A stretch of DNA of 64,000 bases from the NCBI RefSeq assembly GCF_001717955.1, contig NZ_CP014168.1, forward strand, positions 1,302,001 to 1,366,000, given 5' to 3'. The position numbers were made by a program, and so were the translations under genes. Shown one piece after another: positions 38,287 through 47,950 of this stretch. The stretch is from Sphingomonas panacis (GTDB taxonomy: Bacteria > Pseudomonadota > Alphaproteobacteria > Sphingomonadales > Sphingomonadaceae). The notes beneath the pieces are model-generated. The model was not told where the DNA came from. It saw only the letters and a list, made by a program, of their open reading frames with translations, and ran no database searches. The number at the start of each line of letters is the position of its first letter. Within the stretch, counting starts at the first letter, position 1.

Positions 38287-38351
38287 GCCAGGCCACGCGG
38301 AAATTCTGGCGAAACATCGCGGCACCACCACCCGCCCCGGAGGTGTTGCTT

Positions 38352-38537
38352 ATGTCCGAACCCAGTTTTCGCCACTTCTGCCGCCGCGCGTTGCAGGAAC
38401 AGGTCGCCGCCATCAACGCGACCTGCGAGGCGGCGGCGGACGCGCATCGCCGGCTGTCCACGCTCCATGCCGAAATGGCGCGCGCCGTCGCCTGCCGGCC
38501 GCGCCGCGCGCGCCGTTTGATCGCGGTGGCGGCGTGA
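38352..38537 (+). CDS. Small basic protein (61 aa) between the two two-component systems
   Basis: Not recognised. MSEPSFRHFCRRALQEQVAA begins a helical, Cys- and His-containing sequence that ends in a very basic PRRARRLIAVAA. A strong GGAGGT lies 8 nt before the ATG, and the stop shares its last base with the ATG of the OmpR-type regulator (TGATG), so the ORF is almost certainly translated and coupled. Its size and position suggest an accessory or regulatory role for the flanking signalling genes, but that is inference. Confidence 0.6.
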   Translation: MSEPSFRHFCRRALQEQVAAINATCEAAADAHRRLSTLHAEMARAVACRPRRARRLIAVAA

Positions 38538-39283
38538 TGCTATCGGTGCGCGATGAGGATGCCGTGACCGCCGACACCGCGCCGGCCGAGGCCGAAACGC
38601 ATATCGTCGTCGTCGATGACGATCGCGAAATCCGCACCTTGCTGTGGGAGAGCCTCGTCGAGCACGGCTTCACCGTCAGCATGGCTTCGGACACGCGCCA
38701 GCTCGATTCCCTCATGCGGATCGCGCCGGTCGATCTCGTCATCCTCGACATCATGATGCCCGGCGAGGACGGCATCGCCGCGTGCCGGCGGCTGCGGCGC
38801 GCGGGCGGTCCGCCGGTGATCCTGCTCAGCGCGCGCGGCAGCGAGAACGACCGAATCCTCGGGCTGGAGACCGGCGCGAGCCATTATCTGCCCAAGCCGT
38901 GCAGCGCGCGCGAGGTGCTCGCCACCGTCCGCGCCGCGCTGCGCACGCACCATGATGCCAGCGCGCGCGAGGCGGCGCTGGTCTTCTCGGGCTGGCGGAT
39001 GGACCTGAGCGCGTGGGAGCTGACCGACCCCGACGGCGTCCTCGTCGATCTCACCGACGGCGAGTTCGCGGTGCTTCGCCTGTTCGTCGAGCGTCCGCGC
39101 CGCGTGCTGTCGCGCGAGCAATTGCTCGAAGGCGCGCGCGGCCCCGATTCGGACGCGTTCGACCGCGCGATCGACGTCCAGATCAGCCGCCTGCGCCGCA
39201 AGTTGCGCGCGCCCGGCGACGAGATGATCCGCACCGTCCGCAACGAAGGCTATATGTTCGTGCCTGCCGTCACGCGCCGATGA
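38537..39283 (+). CDS. OmpR-type response regulator
   Basis: A 248-aa protein with an N-terminal receiver (VVVDDDREI, phospho-acceptor Asp71 in VILDIMMPGEDG, LLSARG, LPKPC) and a winged-helix C-terminal DNA-binding domain (about 155-245, FAVLRLFVERPRRVLSREQL and QISRLRRKLR). Its stop overlaps the kinase start (ATGA). The pair resembles the OmpR-EnvZ/TorR class; ligands and targets cannot be read from sequence. Confidence 0.93.
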   Translation: MLSVRDEDAVTADTAPAEAETHIVVVDDDREIRTLLWESLVEHGFTVSMASDTRQLDSLMRIAPVDLVILDIMMPGEDGIAACRRLRRAGGPPVILLSARGSENDRILGLETGASHYLPKPCSAREVLATVRAALRTHHDASAREAALVFSGWRMDLSAWELTDPDGVLVDLTDGEFAVLRLFVERPRRVLSREQLLEGARGPDSDAFDRAIDVQISRLRRKLRAPGDEMIRTVRNEGYMFVPAVTRR

Positions 39284-40596
39284 CATTGGGGCGCGGCGCG
39301 AGTTGGGGGATGCTGACGCGCGTGCTGGCGGTGCTGCTGGCGGCGGTGGTCGCGGTGCAGTTCGCCAATTTCGCGCTGCTGCAATTCGTGCCGCTGCCGC
39401 GCCCGGCGCTGTTCACGGTCGCGCAGGTCGCCGCCGCGCTGCATGGCGGGGAGGCCGCGCCGGGTGCGTTTCACTTCAAGGTGACCGGCGAGCCCGAGCC
39501 GACCCGGCCCGGCCGCGCGACGTGGCTGGCGGCGGCGCTGGCGCGCGATCTCGGCGTGCCGCGTGATGCGGTGCGGCTCGCCTTCACCGATCCGCCGATG
39601 TTCCGCCACGGGCCGCCCGAGGGTGCGGCGCGGCCGCGCGACGCCGGCGAGAATCGCGATGCGGTGCTGGTCGGAGAGTTCAGCGCGGCGTTTCGCCGGC
39701 CCGACGGACGCTGGCTGGCGGTGGCGCCGGTGCGCAGCGGCGTCGATGCGTGGCGGATTCGGTTGCTGTTGTTCCTGTTCGCCTCGCTCGTCACGGTGGC
39801 GCCGTTCGCGTGGCTGCTCGCGCGCTGGGTGACTCGGCCGGTCGCCGTGTTCGCCAATGCCGCCGAGCGGATCGGCCGCGATCCGCACACCGCGCCGCTC
39901 GCCGTCTATGGGCCGGCCGAGATCGCCCATGCCGCGCGCGCGATGAACGAGATGCAGACCCGGCTCAACCGCTACGTCGACGATCGCACCGTGATGATCG
40001 GCGCGATCGCGCACGATCTGCGCACGCCGCTGATGCGGCTCGCGCTTCGGCTCGAACACGCGCCCGAGGCGCTTCGGCGCGGTGTCGAGCGCGATGTCGC
40101 CGACATGCAGGCGATGATCGCGGCAACCACCGATTATGTGCGCGGCGCGACCGGGCCGAGCACGCGCCGCCGCCTCGAACTGCGCGCGCTCGCCGAAAGC
40201 GCGGTCGATGGCCTGCTCGACCGTGGTGCGCAGGTGCTGCTGCTGCCGGGCGACCCGGTCGTCGTCGAGGGCGATCCGGTCGCGCTGCGCGCGGTGCTCG
40301 ACAATCTGCTGACCAACGCGCTGCGCTACGCGGGTGACGCCGAGGTTTCGATCGCGCGCGATCGCGACGTGGCGATCATCGCCGTGCGCGACCACGGGCC
40401 GGGCTTGCCCGACGCCGATCTCGACCGCGTGTTCGACCCGTTCTTCCGCAGCGAACACTCGCGCAACAAGGAGACCGGCGGGATCGGACTGGGGCTCGCC
40501 AGCGTCCGCGCCGTCGTCCAGCTCCACGGCGGCACCGCGCGGATGCGCAACCATCCCGATGGCGGATTGCTCGCACAGGTCGAACTGCGGCTCTGA
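39280..40596 (+). CDS. EnvZ-type sensor histidine kinase
   Basis: A 438-aa kinase with two membrane segments (about 11-36 and 159-184) enclosing a periplasmic sensor region of roughly 120 residues rich in Arg and Pro. A HAMP linker, HisKA with His245 in [13 protein letters not shown] and an HATPase domain ([32 protein letters not shown]) follow. It is coupled by overlap to the OmpR-type regulator. The stop is followed by 98 bases leading to kduI. Confidence 0.92.
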   Translation: MTLGRGASWGMLTRVLAVLLAAVVAVQFANFALLQFVPLPRPALFTVAQVAAALHGGEAAPGAFHFKVTGEPEPTRPGRATWLAAALARDLGVPRDAVRLAFTDPPMFRHGPPEGAARPRDAGENRDAVLVGEFSAAFRRPDGRWLAVAPVRSGVDAWRIRLLLFLFASLVTVAPFAWLLARWVTRPVAVFANAAERIGRDPHTAPLAVYGPAEIAHAARAMNEMQTRLNRYVDDRTVMIGAIAHDLRTPLMRLALRLEHAPEALRRGVERDVADMQAMIAATTDYVRGATGPSTRRRLELRALAESAVDGLLDRGAQVLLLPGDPVVVEGDPVALRAVLDNLLTNALRYAGDAEVSIARDRDVAIIAVRDHGPGLPDADLDRVFDPFFRSEHSRNKETGGIGLGLASVRAVVQLHGGTARMRNHPDGGLLAQVELRL

Positions 40597-40694
40597 ATCA
40601 CCGCTTCGGCCCACCTTGTGACACCGGTTCCCTATTTGGGTTGGCCCCCCGCATATTTGTCGCTATGCGACGGCAAACGACAGGCGAGGGCGAT

Positions 40695-41537
40695 ATGTTC
40701 GACAAGACCTTTTACGGCACGCACCCCGACATGATGGAATGCGTCAGCAACGACGAATTGCGCGACCGCTATCTGATCCAGGATCTGTTCCGCGCCGGCG
40801 AATGCGTGCTCAACTACACGCATGCCGAACGTTTCGTGATCGGCGGCGTCGCGGTCGCCTCGGGCACGGTCAAGCTGCCCGACCAGACCGAGCCGCCCTC
40901 GGCGGCGGGGCATCCCTTCCTCGAACGCCGCGAACTGGCGATCGTCAACGTCGGCAAGGTCGACGGGATCGTCACCGTCGATGGCGAGAGCTTCACGCTC
41001 GGCAACAAGGATTGCCTCTACGTCACGATGGGCGCGAAGGACGTGCAATTCTCGGGCGACGGCGCGCGTTTCTACCTCGCCTCGTGCCCGGCGCATAAGG
41101 CTTTCACCACGCGCAAACTGTCGATCGCGGACGCGAACGCGCTCGAACGCGGCAGCCTTGCCGAATCGAACGAGCGCACCATCTTCCAGCTCGTCATTCC
41201 CGGCGTGTGCGACAGTGCGCAACTCGTGATGGGGCTGACCGTGCTCAAGCCCGGCAGCGTGTGGAACACGATGCCGCCGCACATCCATGAGCGCCGCAGC
41301 GAAATCTATTTCTACTTCGAGCTCGACGATCTCGACAAGGATCGCGTGATGCACTTCATGGGCGAGGGCGAGGCGACCCGCCACATCGTGATGCAGAACG
41401 AGGAAGCGGTGATCTCGCCGCCGTGGTCGATCCACATGGGCGCGGGCACCAAGGCCTATGCGTTCATCTGGGCGATGGCGGGCGAGAATCAGGATTATAC
41501 CGACATGAACGTCCTCGACATCTGCCAGCTGGCATGA
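40695..41537 (+). CDS. kduI: 5-dehydro-4-deoxy-D-glucuronate isomerase
   Basis: Converts 4-deoxy-L-threo-5-hexosulose uronate, the product of pectin or rhamnogalacturonan lyases plus unsaturated-uronyl hydrolases, to 2,5-diketo-3-deoxygluconate. The 280-aa length matches E. coli KduI (278), and the metal-site residues His196, His198, Glu203 ([15 protein letters not shown]) and His247 (WSIHMGAG) are all present at nearly the same numbering. The ATG giving [10 protein letters not shown] is chosen. It overlaps kduD by 4 nt and starts the kduI-kduD-kdgK operon. Confidence 0.95.
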   Translation: MFDKTFYGTHPDMMECVSNDELRDRYLIQDLFRAGECVLNYTHAERFVIGGVAVASGTVKLPDQTEPPSAAGHPFLERRELAIVNVGKVDGIVTVDGESFTLGNKDCLYVTMGAKDVQFSGDGARFYLASCPAHKAFTTRKLSIADANALERGSLAESNERTIFQLVIPGVCDSAQLVMGLTVLKPGSVWNTMPPHIHERRSEIYFYFELDDLDKDRVMHFMGEGEATRHIVMQNEEAVISPPWSIHMGAGTKAYAFIWAMAGENQDYTDMNVLDICQLA

Positions 41538-42304
41538 GCGGAATGTTCGATCTCACCGGCAAGGTCGCGGTCGTCACCGGCGCCAACACCGGCATCGGCC
41601 AGGCGATCGCGCTCGCGCTGGCGGAGGCTGGCGCGGACATCGCCGCGGTCGGCCGCTCGCCGTGCGACGATACGGTGGCTGCGGTGCAGGCGCTCGGTCA
41701 CAAGGCGGTGTTTATCGCCGCCGATCTGTCGAGCATCGCGCCCGTCGGCGACATTGTCGAACAGACGGTGGCGGGCTTCGGCGGGTTCGACATCCTCGTC
41801 AACAACGCCGGCATCATCCGCCGCGCCGATTCGGTCGACTTCACCGAAGCCGATTGGGACGCGGTGATCGACACCAACCTCAAATCGGTGTTCTTCCTGT
41901 GCCAGGCGGCGGGCAGGCACATGATTGCGGCCCATGAACACGGAAGGGGCCGGGGCAAGATCATCAACATCGCCTCAATGCTGACCTTCCAGGGTGGCAT
42001 CCGCGTGCCGAGCTATACCGCGTCCAAATCGGGAGTCGGCGGGCTGACCAAATTGCTCGCCAACGAATGGTCGGCGAAGGGGATCAACGTCAACGCGATC
42101 GCGCCGGGCTATATCGCGACCAACAACACCACCGCGCTTCGCGACGACGAGGACCGCAACGCCGCGATCCTCGCGCGCGTCCCGGCGGCGCGCTGGGGCA
42201 AGCCGTCCGATCTCGGCGGCGCGGCGGTGTTCCTGGCATCGTCGGCATCGGATTATGTCGATGGCCATATCCTCGCGGTCGACGGCGGCTGGCTGGCGCG
42301 CTAG
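41534..42304 (+). CDS. kduD: 2-dehydro-3-deoxy-D-gluconate 5-dehydrogenase
   Basis: NAD-dependent short-chain dehydrogenase acting after KduI and giving 2-keto-3-deoxygluconate. The 256-aa product has the cofactor loop [16 protein letters not shown], the catalytic Ser region [11 protein letters not shown] and YTASK. The position directly after kduI makes the assignment firm. Its stop is followed 10 nt later by kdgK. Confidence 0.93.
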   Translation: MSGMFDLTGKVAVVTGANTGIGQAIALALAEAGADIAAVGRSPCDDTVAAVQALGHKAVFIAADLSSIAPVGDIVEQTVAGFGGFDILVNNAGIIRRADSVDFTEADWDAVIDTNLKSVFFLCQAAGRHMIAAHEHGRGRGKIINIASMLTFQGGIRVPSYTASKSGVGGLTKLLANEWSAKGINVNAIAPGYIATNNTTALRDDEDRNAAILARVPAARWGKPSDLGGAAVFLASSASDYVDGHILAVDGGWLAR

Positions 42305-42314
42305 GCAGACGGCC

Positions 42315-43328
42315 ATGCGACCCACGATAGCGTTTTTCGGCGAACTGCTCGTCCGCCTCTCCCCGCCCGACAAACTGCTGCTGCGCAGCGCGCGCACGCT
42401 CGATCTCGCGGTCGGCGGCGCCGAGGCGAACGTCGCGATCGGGCTGGCCAGCCTCGGCCACACCACGCGCATGATCAGCCGGCTGCCCGCCAATCCGCTC
42501 GGTGACATGGCGCGCTCTGTGCTGATGGGCGCCGGGGTCGATTGCACGCATGTCGTTCAGGCCGAGGGGCGGATGGGGCTGTACTTCCTGACCCCCGGCG
42601 CCGGCCTTCGCGCGTCCGAAGTCGTGTACGATCGCGCCGGCAGCGTGTTCGCGCGCGCGACCGAGGCGGATTTCGACTGGGACACGGTGTTCGCCGGCGC
42701 GACTCACCTGCTGATGTCGGGCATCACTCCAGCGCTCGGACCGGATTCGTCGCGGCTCGCCATCGCGGCGGCGCGCGCGGCGAAGGACCGTGGCCTCACC
42801 CTGATCTTCGACGGCAATTACCGCGCGCTGCTGTGGCAAGCGTGGGACAGCGATCCGCGTGGCGTGCTGTGCGAACTGGTGGGGCTGGCCGACATGATGT
42901 TCGGCAACCACCGCGACATCGCGCTGCTGCTCGCCACCAGCTTCGCCAGCGACGGCGAGGACCGGCGGCGCGAGGCGGCGGCGGCGCTGTTCGCGGCGTT
43001 CCCCAACCTAAAGCATCTCGCCTCGACCGCACGCCATGTCGAAGCCGCCGACCGCCATTTGCTCTCGGCGCGCGTCGAGACGCCCGACGCGGTCGCGCAG
43101 ACCGAGGAGATCGCGGTCTCGGGCATCGTCGACCGGATCGGCGCGGGCGACGCATTCGCGGCGGGCGTGCTGCATGGTTTGCTGCGCAATCCCGACGATA
43201 TCGACGGCGCGGCGGAATCGGGGCTGGCGCTGACCGCGCTCAAACACTCGCTCCCCGGCGATGCGAGCCTGTTCGGGCAAGGCGATATCGACGCGTTCCT
43301 GTCGGGGCAGTTCGACGTAAGGCGGTAA
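42315..43328 (+). CDS. kdgK: 2-keto-3-deoxygluconate kinase
   Basis: A PfkB-family sugar kinase (337 aa) that would phosphorylate KDG to KDPG, the entry to the Entner-Doudoroff aldolase step (Eda is not in the window). It has the FFGELLVRLSPP start, VGGAEANVAIGLASLG and the C-terminal catalytic GAGDAFAAGVLHG. It serves both the kdu route and the uxaA route, since both end in KDG. Confidence 0.92.
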   Translation: MRPTIAFFGELLVRLSPPDKLLLRSARTLDLAVGGAEANVAIGLASLGHTTRMISRLPANPLGDMARSVLMGAGVDCTHVVQAEGRMGLYFLTPGAGLRASEVVYDRAGSVFARATEADFDWDTVFAGATHLLMSGITPALGPDSSRLAIAAARAAKDRGLTLIFDGNYRALLWQAWDSDPRGVLCELVGLADMMFGNHRDIALLLATSFASDGEDRRREAAAALFAAFPNLKHLASTARHVEAADRHLLSARVETPDAVAQTEEIAVSGIVDRIGAGDAFAAGVLHGLLRNPDDIDGAAESGLALTALKHSLPGDASLFGQGDIDAFLSGQFDVRR

Positions 43329-43345
43329 GCTCCGAACTCCCACCC

Positions 43346-43424
43346 CGTTCGTGCTGAGCGTGTCGAAGCACGTGTGCGAGCGCCTCCGGTGCCACACGTC
43401 CTTCGACACGCTCAGGGCGAACGG
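43346..43424. repeat. Dispersed palindromic repeat, family A
   Basis: CGTTCGTGCTGAGCGTGTCG and CTTCGACACGCTCAGGGCGA (plus ACGG) are inverted complements with GCACGTGTG / CCACACGTC inside. It lies between the convergent kdgK and lutC stop codons. Confidence 0.9.
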
Positions 43425-43430
43425 GGTGGT

Positions 43431-44036
43431 TCAGATTTCGCCGACCAGCAACACATGCAGGAAGCGCGGCCCATGCGCGCCGCGAATATACTGCCCTTCG
43501 ATATCGGTCGTCCCGCTCACGCCCGTCACCCAATAATGCGCGCGCGGCTGCGGACCCGGCAGCGCGGCGTCCTCGAGATGCGCGACGATCGCGGCTTCGG
43601 GGAGCAACACGATATGGTGCAGGCCGAGGAAATTGGGCAGCATCGGCGCGTGCGGCCCGGTTTCGAACACCAGGGAGCCGGTCTCGGCGATGCCGAGCCG
43701 TGCCCATGCGATCACCGCCGGCTCGTCGGGCGTGATCGCCGGGCTGAGCGCGAACCCGGACCAGTCGGCGGCGAGGCGCGGATCGTCTGGCAGGAACACC
43801 GCTGGCGGCAGACCCTGTTCGGCGAGGTAATGCGCGACCGCCACCGGTGCCTCGGCCACCGTGCCGATCCGCTCATAGGTCGCGCCGCTCGCCGGCAGCG
43901 CCAGTGCGGTGAGGAACGTGGCGACGCGATCCTCCGCCACCGCCGGCCGTACCGGATCGGCGAGCAAAGCCTCGGCCGCGCCCGGCGGCGGCGCGGCGGT
44001 GCCGAGCTTGTCGAGAATCGCCGCGCGCGCGCTCAT
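43431..44036 (-). CDS. lutC: LutC/YkgG-type lactate utilisation protein
   Basis: The 201-aa LUD-domain subunit of the LutABC system, which oxidises L-lactate to pyruvate through iron-sulfur proteins. The family's GSLVFETGPHAPMLPNFLG and HHIVLLPEAAIVA are present. Its start overlaps the lutB stop by 4 nt. It is the last gene of a long minus-strand operon that begins with the IclR regulator and L-rhamnose dehydrogenase, which ties lactate use to rhamnose breakdown. Confidence 0.9.
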   Translation of the reverse strand: MSARAAILDKLGTAAPPPGAAEALLADPVRPAVAEDRVATFLTALALPASGATYERIGTVAEAPVAVAHYLAEQGLPPAVFLPDDPRLAADWSGFALSPAITPDEPAVIAWARLGIAETGSLVFETGPHAPMLPNFLGLHHIVLLPEAAIVAHLEDAALPGPQPRAHYWVTGVSGTTDIEGQYIRGAHGPRFLHVLLVGEI

Positions 44037-45424
44037 CGCTCGCCCCGCGCGTAGCGGCGCATGAAGCTCTCTGCGTCGGGTGCGGGCAGGTCGCGGTGTG
44101 CGGTCCAGCCGCCCGCCAGCGGCAGCGCCGTGATCCAGCCGCGCCCGAAGCGCCGCATGGCGAAGATCGCCGCGCGCACCGCCAGCCGGTACAGGCGCGG
44201 TCGCTGCGCCACCCACGCCCACGCGGCGATGCCCTGCCGCATCGTTGCCGGCTCCAGCCCCTCGCGCCAGCTCTTCTCGCGCCAGCCGCGCAGCAAGGTC
44301 GGCAGCGGGATCTTGACCGGGCACACCTCCTGGCACTTGCCGTTGAGCGTGCAGGCGTTGGGCAGGTCACGGCTCGCCGCGAGCCCGTCGAGCGCCGGCG
44401 TCAGCACCGCGCCCATCGGCCCCGGATAGGTGCCGCCATAGGCATGGCCGCCGATCTGGCGGAACACGACGCAATGGTTCATGCACGCGCCGCAGCGGAT
44501 GCAGCGCAGCATCTCGGCCAGCCCGTCGTCGCGCATCGCGCTGCGGCCATTGTCGATCAGCACGATATGCATCGCGTCCGGTCCGTCGGGGTCGGCGGCG
44601 CGTTTGGGGCCGGTGTAGAAGGTGGTGTATTGCGTCAGTGTCGCGCCGGTGGCCGAGCGCGCCAGCAGCCGCAGCATCTGGACCGCATGCCCCATCGAGG
44701 GCACCAGCTTCTCGATTCCCGCCGTGACGATATGGACGCGCGGCGGCACCAGCGACAGTTCGGCATTGCCCTCGTTGGTGACGGTGCAGACCGCGCCGCT
44801 ATCCGCGATGAGGAAGTTCGCGCCCGAAATGCCGACATCGGCGCCGAGCATGCCCTCGCGCAGATGCCGCCGCGCGCTCTCGGCCATCGCCGGAATCGTT
44901 TCCTCGCTGTGCGGCAGCGCGTGATGCTGTTTGAACAGCGCCGAGACCTGCGCGCTGGTCTTGTGCATCGCCGGCCAGACGATGTGCGACGGGCGTTCGT
45001 CGGCGAGCTGGATGATATGTTCGGCAAGGTCGGTCTCGACCCGGACGATCCCCGCCTCGGCGAGCGCGTGGGGCAGGCCGATCTCCTCGCCCATCATCGA
45101 TTTCGAGCGCGCGACGGTGCGCGCGCCCGCCGCCTTGCAGATATCGATCACGATCGCGCACGCCTCGTCGGCGGTGCGCGCATAATGGACGTGCGCGCCG
45201 GCTGCGGTCGCGGCGGCTTCGAACTGCTCCAGATAAAAGCCGAGATGCGCGACGACGTGATCCTTGATCGCCGCCGCGCGGGTGCGCGCGTCCTCGAACT
45301 GCGCGAAGGCGTCGATCGCGGCCGCGCGTTTGGCTTCGGCGGTGCCGGCGGTGCGTTCGACCGCGATTTTCAGGATCGGGTCGGCGAGTGCGGCATCGAC
45401 GCGCTTTGAGAAAGCGGCGCTCAT
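44033..45424 (-). CDS. lutB: LutB iron-sulfur L-lactate oxidation protein
   Basis: A 463-aa protein with an N-terminal LUD domain (VARSKSMMGEEIGL, GISGANFLIADSGA) and a C-terminal ferredoxin-like part with two 4Fe-4S motifs, CIRCGACMNHC and a second ending CQEVCPVKIP. The LutB architecture is complete. Starts MSAAFSKRVDAAL, overlapping the lutA stop by 4 nt. Cytoplasmic; electrons probably pass to the quinone pool through LutA/LutB centres. Confidence 0.93.
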   Translation of the reverse strand: MSAAFSKRVDAALADPILKIAVERTAGTAEAKRAAAIDAFAQFEDARTRAAAIKDHVVAHLGFYLEQFEAAATAAGAHVHYARTADEACAIVIDICKAAGARTVARSKSMMGEEIGLPHALAEAGIVRVETDLAEHIIQLADERPSHIVWPAMHKTSAQVSALFKQHHALPHSEETIPAMAESARRHLREGMLGADVGISGANFLIADSGAVCTVTNEGNAELSLVPPRVHIVTAGIEKLVPSMGHAVQMLRLLARSATGATLTQYTTFYTGPKRAADPDGPDAMHIVLIDNGRSAMRDDGLAEMLRCIRCGACMNHCVVFRQIGGHAYGGTYPGPMGAVLTPALDGLAASRDLPNACTLNGKCQEVCPVKIPLPTLLRGWREKSWREGLEPATMRQGIAAWAWVAQRPRLYRLAVRAAIFAMRRFGRGWITALPLAGGWTAHRDLPAPDAESFMRRYARGER

Positions 45425-46188
45425 GTCTCTTCGCCGATCGCCGGGCCGCCGCCCATCCCGGCGATCACCTCGATCGCATGGAACGCGCGTACAGCGGAGC
45501 CGTCGCGGTGGAGCTTGCCGGCCATGTTCATCAGGCAGCCGAGGTCGCCGGCGAGCAGCAGGTCCGCCCCGCTCGTGTCGATCGCCGCCGCTTTTTCGGT
45601 CGCGATCGCGTTCGAGATCGCCGGATATTTGACGCAGAAGGTGCCGCCGAACCCGCAGCACGTCTCCGCGCCCTTGAGCGGTATGAGCGACAACCCCGCG
45701 ACATGGTTCAGCAACCGGCGCGGCTGCGCCTTGATGCCGAGTTCGCGAAGCCCCGAGCAGCTATCGTGATAGGTCGCGGTCGCGTCGAGCGCGGTATCGG
45801 GCCGCCAGCCGCGCACCTCGTCGAGATAGGCCATGATCTCATAGGTGCGCGCCGCCACCGCCTCGGCACGCGCCAGCCAGGCGGGATCGTGTTCGAACAG
45901 TTCGGGATACTGCACCCGGATCGTCGCCGCGCATGATCCCGACGGGACCACGATCGCGTCATGCCCTTCGAGCAGCGCGATCGTACGTTTGGCGATCGCG
46001 GTCGCTTCTGCGCGCGCGCCCGAGTTGAGCGCGGGCTGGCCGCAGCAGGTCTGCCCCGCCGGCACGACGACGGTGCAGCCAGCCGCCTCCAGCGCGCGGA
46101 TCGCCGCGAAGCCGATACGCGGCCGGATCAGATCGACCAGACACGTCACGAACAGCGCGACGCGCGGGGGAGGCGCGGCAGGCGTCAC
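45421..46188 (-). CDS. lutA: LutA CCG-domain protein of L-lactate oxidation
   Basis: A 255-aa protein of two CCG domains, the GlpC/heterodisulfide-reductase style of iron-sulfur cofactor binding: GQTCCGQPALNSG in the first half and ETCCGFGGTFCVKYP in the second. Order lutA-lutB-lutC matches characterised systems. It overlaps both the esterase gene upstream and lutB downstream by 4 nt. Confidence 0.93.
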   Translation of the reverse strand: MTPAAPPPRVALFVTCLVDLIRPRIGFAAIRALEAAGCTVVVPAGQTCCGQPALNSGARAEATAIAKRTIALLEGHDAIVVPSGSCAATIRVQYPELFEHDPAWLARAEAVAARTYEIMAYLDEVRGWRPDTALDATATYHDSCSGLRELGIKAQPRRLLNHVAGLSLIPLKGAETCCGFGGTFCVKYPAISNAIATEKAAAIDTSGADLLLAGDLGCLMNMAGKLHRDGSAVRAFHAIEVIAGMGGGPAIGEET

Positions 46189-47156
46189 AGCAAGCCGTGG
46201 CGCTTGGCGAAGCTCTCGAACAGATCGGGCCAGGGCGAGGCGGTGCCGTCGGGCAGGGTCAGCCCGAAGCCGTGCCCGCCGGTTTCGAAGAGATGCGCCT
46301 CGGCCGGGATGCGCGCGGCGCGCAACGACGCCAGCATCATCAGGCTGTTCTCGACCGGTACGGTCTTGTCGTCGATCGCATGCGCGAGGAAGGTCGGCGG
46401 CGTGGTCGGCTGGATGTCGTTCTCCAGCGAATAGGCGCGGCGCTTCTCGTCGCTCGCCGCCTCGCCGATCAACTCGACGCGCGAGCCGTTGTGCGCGAGC
46501 GGCGCAGTCATGGTGATGACCGGGTAGATCAACGCGGCGGCGCGGGGGCTGAGCGGTTCGCGGTCGATCGCGTCGTTCACCGCTTGCGTCGCGACCGACT
46601 GGCGGCTGGTCAGCCAGCCGGCGAGATGCCCGCCCGCCGAAAAGCCGATTACGCCGATCCGGTTCGCGTCATAGCCATAACGCGGCGCCAGCGAGCGCAC
46701 CGTTCGCAGCGCGCGCTGCGCATCCTGCAACGGCGCCTCCGGCCCAGCCGCCCAGCCGTCCGCCGGCAGCCGGTATAGCAGCGAGAAGCAGGTGAAGCCG
46801 GCCTGCGCGAATCGCCGCGAGATGTTGATGCCTTCATGCCCCAGCACGACACGGCGATAGCCGCCGCCGGGGATCATCAGCAGCGCCGCGCCATTGGGCT
46901 TGGCCGGGCGAAGCACGGTCAGCGTCGGCGTGGTGATGTGCGCGAAGAACGTGTCATAGGCGTCGCTCTTCGCCGAGCGCGGGCCTTGTTCCTGCGTCAC
47001 GGTGACATGGTCGCCGCCCGGCACCTTGCCCGGCCATAGCGGCAGCACGGTGAAATCGGACGGCACCGCCGCTGCCGTTTGCGCGCCCTTCGCGGCGGTG
47101 GCGGCGAGGCCGAGCGCGGTGCCGCCGGCGATCAGCGTCCTTCGGTCGATCGTCAT
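46185..47156 (-). CDS. Alpha/beta hydrolase esterase, Tat-type signal (acetyl-xylan-esterase-like)
   Basis: A 323-aa exported hydrolase. The N-terminal IDRRTLIAGGTALGL looks like a twin-arginine signal. The oxyanion motif LLMIPGGGYRRV, nucleophile serine in GFSAGGHLAG, acid region HAIDDKTVP and histidine in TGGHGFGL fit the carbohydrate esterase group of BD-FAE/XynB-like hydrolases. AGGGGA sits 7 nt before the second methionine, which is preferred. Sandwiched between an RG-acetylesterase-like gene and lutA with 4-nt overlaps on both sides, it probably removes acetyl groups from pectic or hemicellulosic substrates. Confidence 0.82.
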   Translation of the reverse strand: MTIDRRTLIAGGTALGLAATAAKGAQTAAAVPSDFTVLPLWPGKVPGGDHVTVTQEQGPRSAKSDAYDTFFAHITTPTLTVLRPAKPNGAALLMIPGGGYRRVVLGHEGINISRRFAQAGFTCFSLLYRLPADGWAAGPEAPLQDAQRALRTVRSLAPRYGYDANRIGVIGFSAGGHLAGWLTSRQSVATQAVNDAIDREPLSPRAAALIYPVITMTAPLAHNGSRVELIGEAASDEKRRAYSLENDIQPTTPPTFLAHAIDDKTVPVENSLMMLASLRAARIPAEAHLFETGGHGFGLTLPDGTASPWPDLFESFAKRHGLL

Positions 47157-47950
47157 GAACATCCCCTGTGGCCGAGCGCGGTGGCGCGCGTGAGATCGGG
47201 GCGCTCGGCCAGCACATGCCCCGACAGCGGCAGATCGAGCGCCTTCAACGCGCCCGCGACGAGATCGGCGATCCGGCGCGCGCCGAGTTCGCTGAAATGG
47301 GTATCGTCGTCGATTCCCTTGGGGAAGCCGGGCACGGTGTTGGCGGGCAGGTGCAGATAATAGCCGCGCGACGCCTGTTCGCCGGTCCGGTCGAGCCAGC
47401 CGCGCGAGAGCGTCTCGAGGTCGATCAGCGGCGTCTGCGTGGTGGCGGCGAGATCGCGCATCACCGCCGACCAGTCGGCGAAATTGGCCTTGGCCTTGCC
47501 ATCCGCGCCGAACATATGCTGCGCGACCGGGGTCACCAGCACCGGAATCGCCCGCGCGCCGCGCACCTGCCAGATGAAGCGAAGCAGATTGTCGCGGTAG
47601 GTGGTGGCGGGATCGGCATAGCGTTCGGGCTTGGCCTTATAGGCGTCGTTGTGGCCGAACTGGATCAGCACCACGTCGCCCGGCTGCACCCGCGCCATCA
47701 GCCCGTCCCAGCGGCCCTCGGCAATGAAGGTTTTGGTGCTGCGCCCGGCCATCGCGAGATCGACCACTTCGGTGCCCGCGTCGAGCCCGCACGACAGCAT
47801 CTGCCCCCAGCCGGTCTGCGGGTAGCGGTCCTCGCCGTACACCGACGCGGTCGAATCGCTCGCGATCAGGATCTTGCCGAAGCCCGCCGGCGCGGGCGCC
47901 GCGCCGGCCAGCAGCAAAGCGGCGGCAGCGGCGAGGCTGGCGCGGATCAT
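47153..47950 (-). CDS. SGNH hydrolase, rhamnogalacturonan acetylesterase-like, exported
   Basis: The 265-aa product has a cleavable signal peptide (AAAAALLLAGAAPAPA) and the SGNH blocks: SDSTAS (nucleophile Ser), a Gly block near LAMAGRSTKTF, GHND (Asn/oxyanion) and DDTHFSELGA (Asp-His). The SDST start and GHND are typical of rhamnogalacturonan acetylesterases (CE12), which deacetylate RG-I so that lyases can act. Being fused by overlaps to the rhamnose dehydrogenase gene supports an RG-I substrate. Confidence 0.85.
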   Translation of the reverse strand: MIRASLAAAAALLLAGAAPAPAGFGKILIASDSTASVYGEDRYPQTGWGQMLSCGLDAGTEVVDLAMAGRSTKTFIAEGRWDGLMARVQPGDVVLIQFGHNDAYKAKPERYADPATTYRDNLLRFIWQVRGARAIPVLVTPVAQHMFGADGKAKANFADWSAVMRDLAATTQTPLIDLETLSRGWLDRTGEQASRGYYLHLPANTVPGFPKGIDDDTHFSELGARRIADLVAGALKALDLPLSGHVLAERPDLTRATALGHRGCS

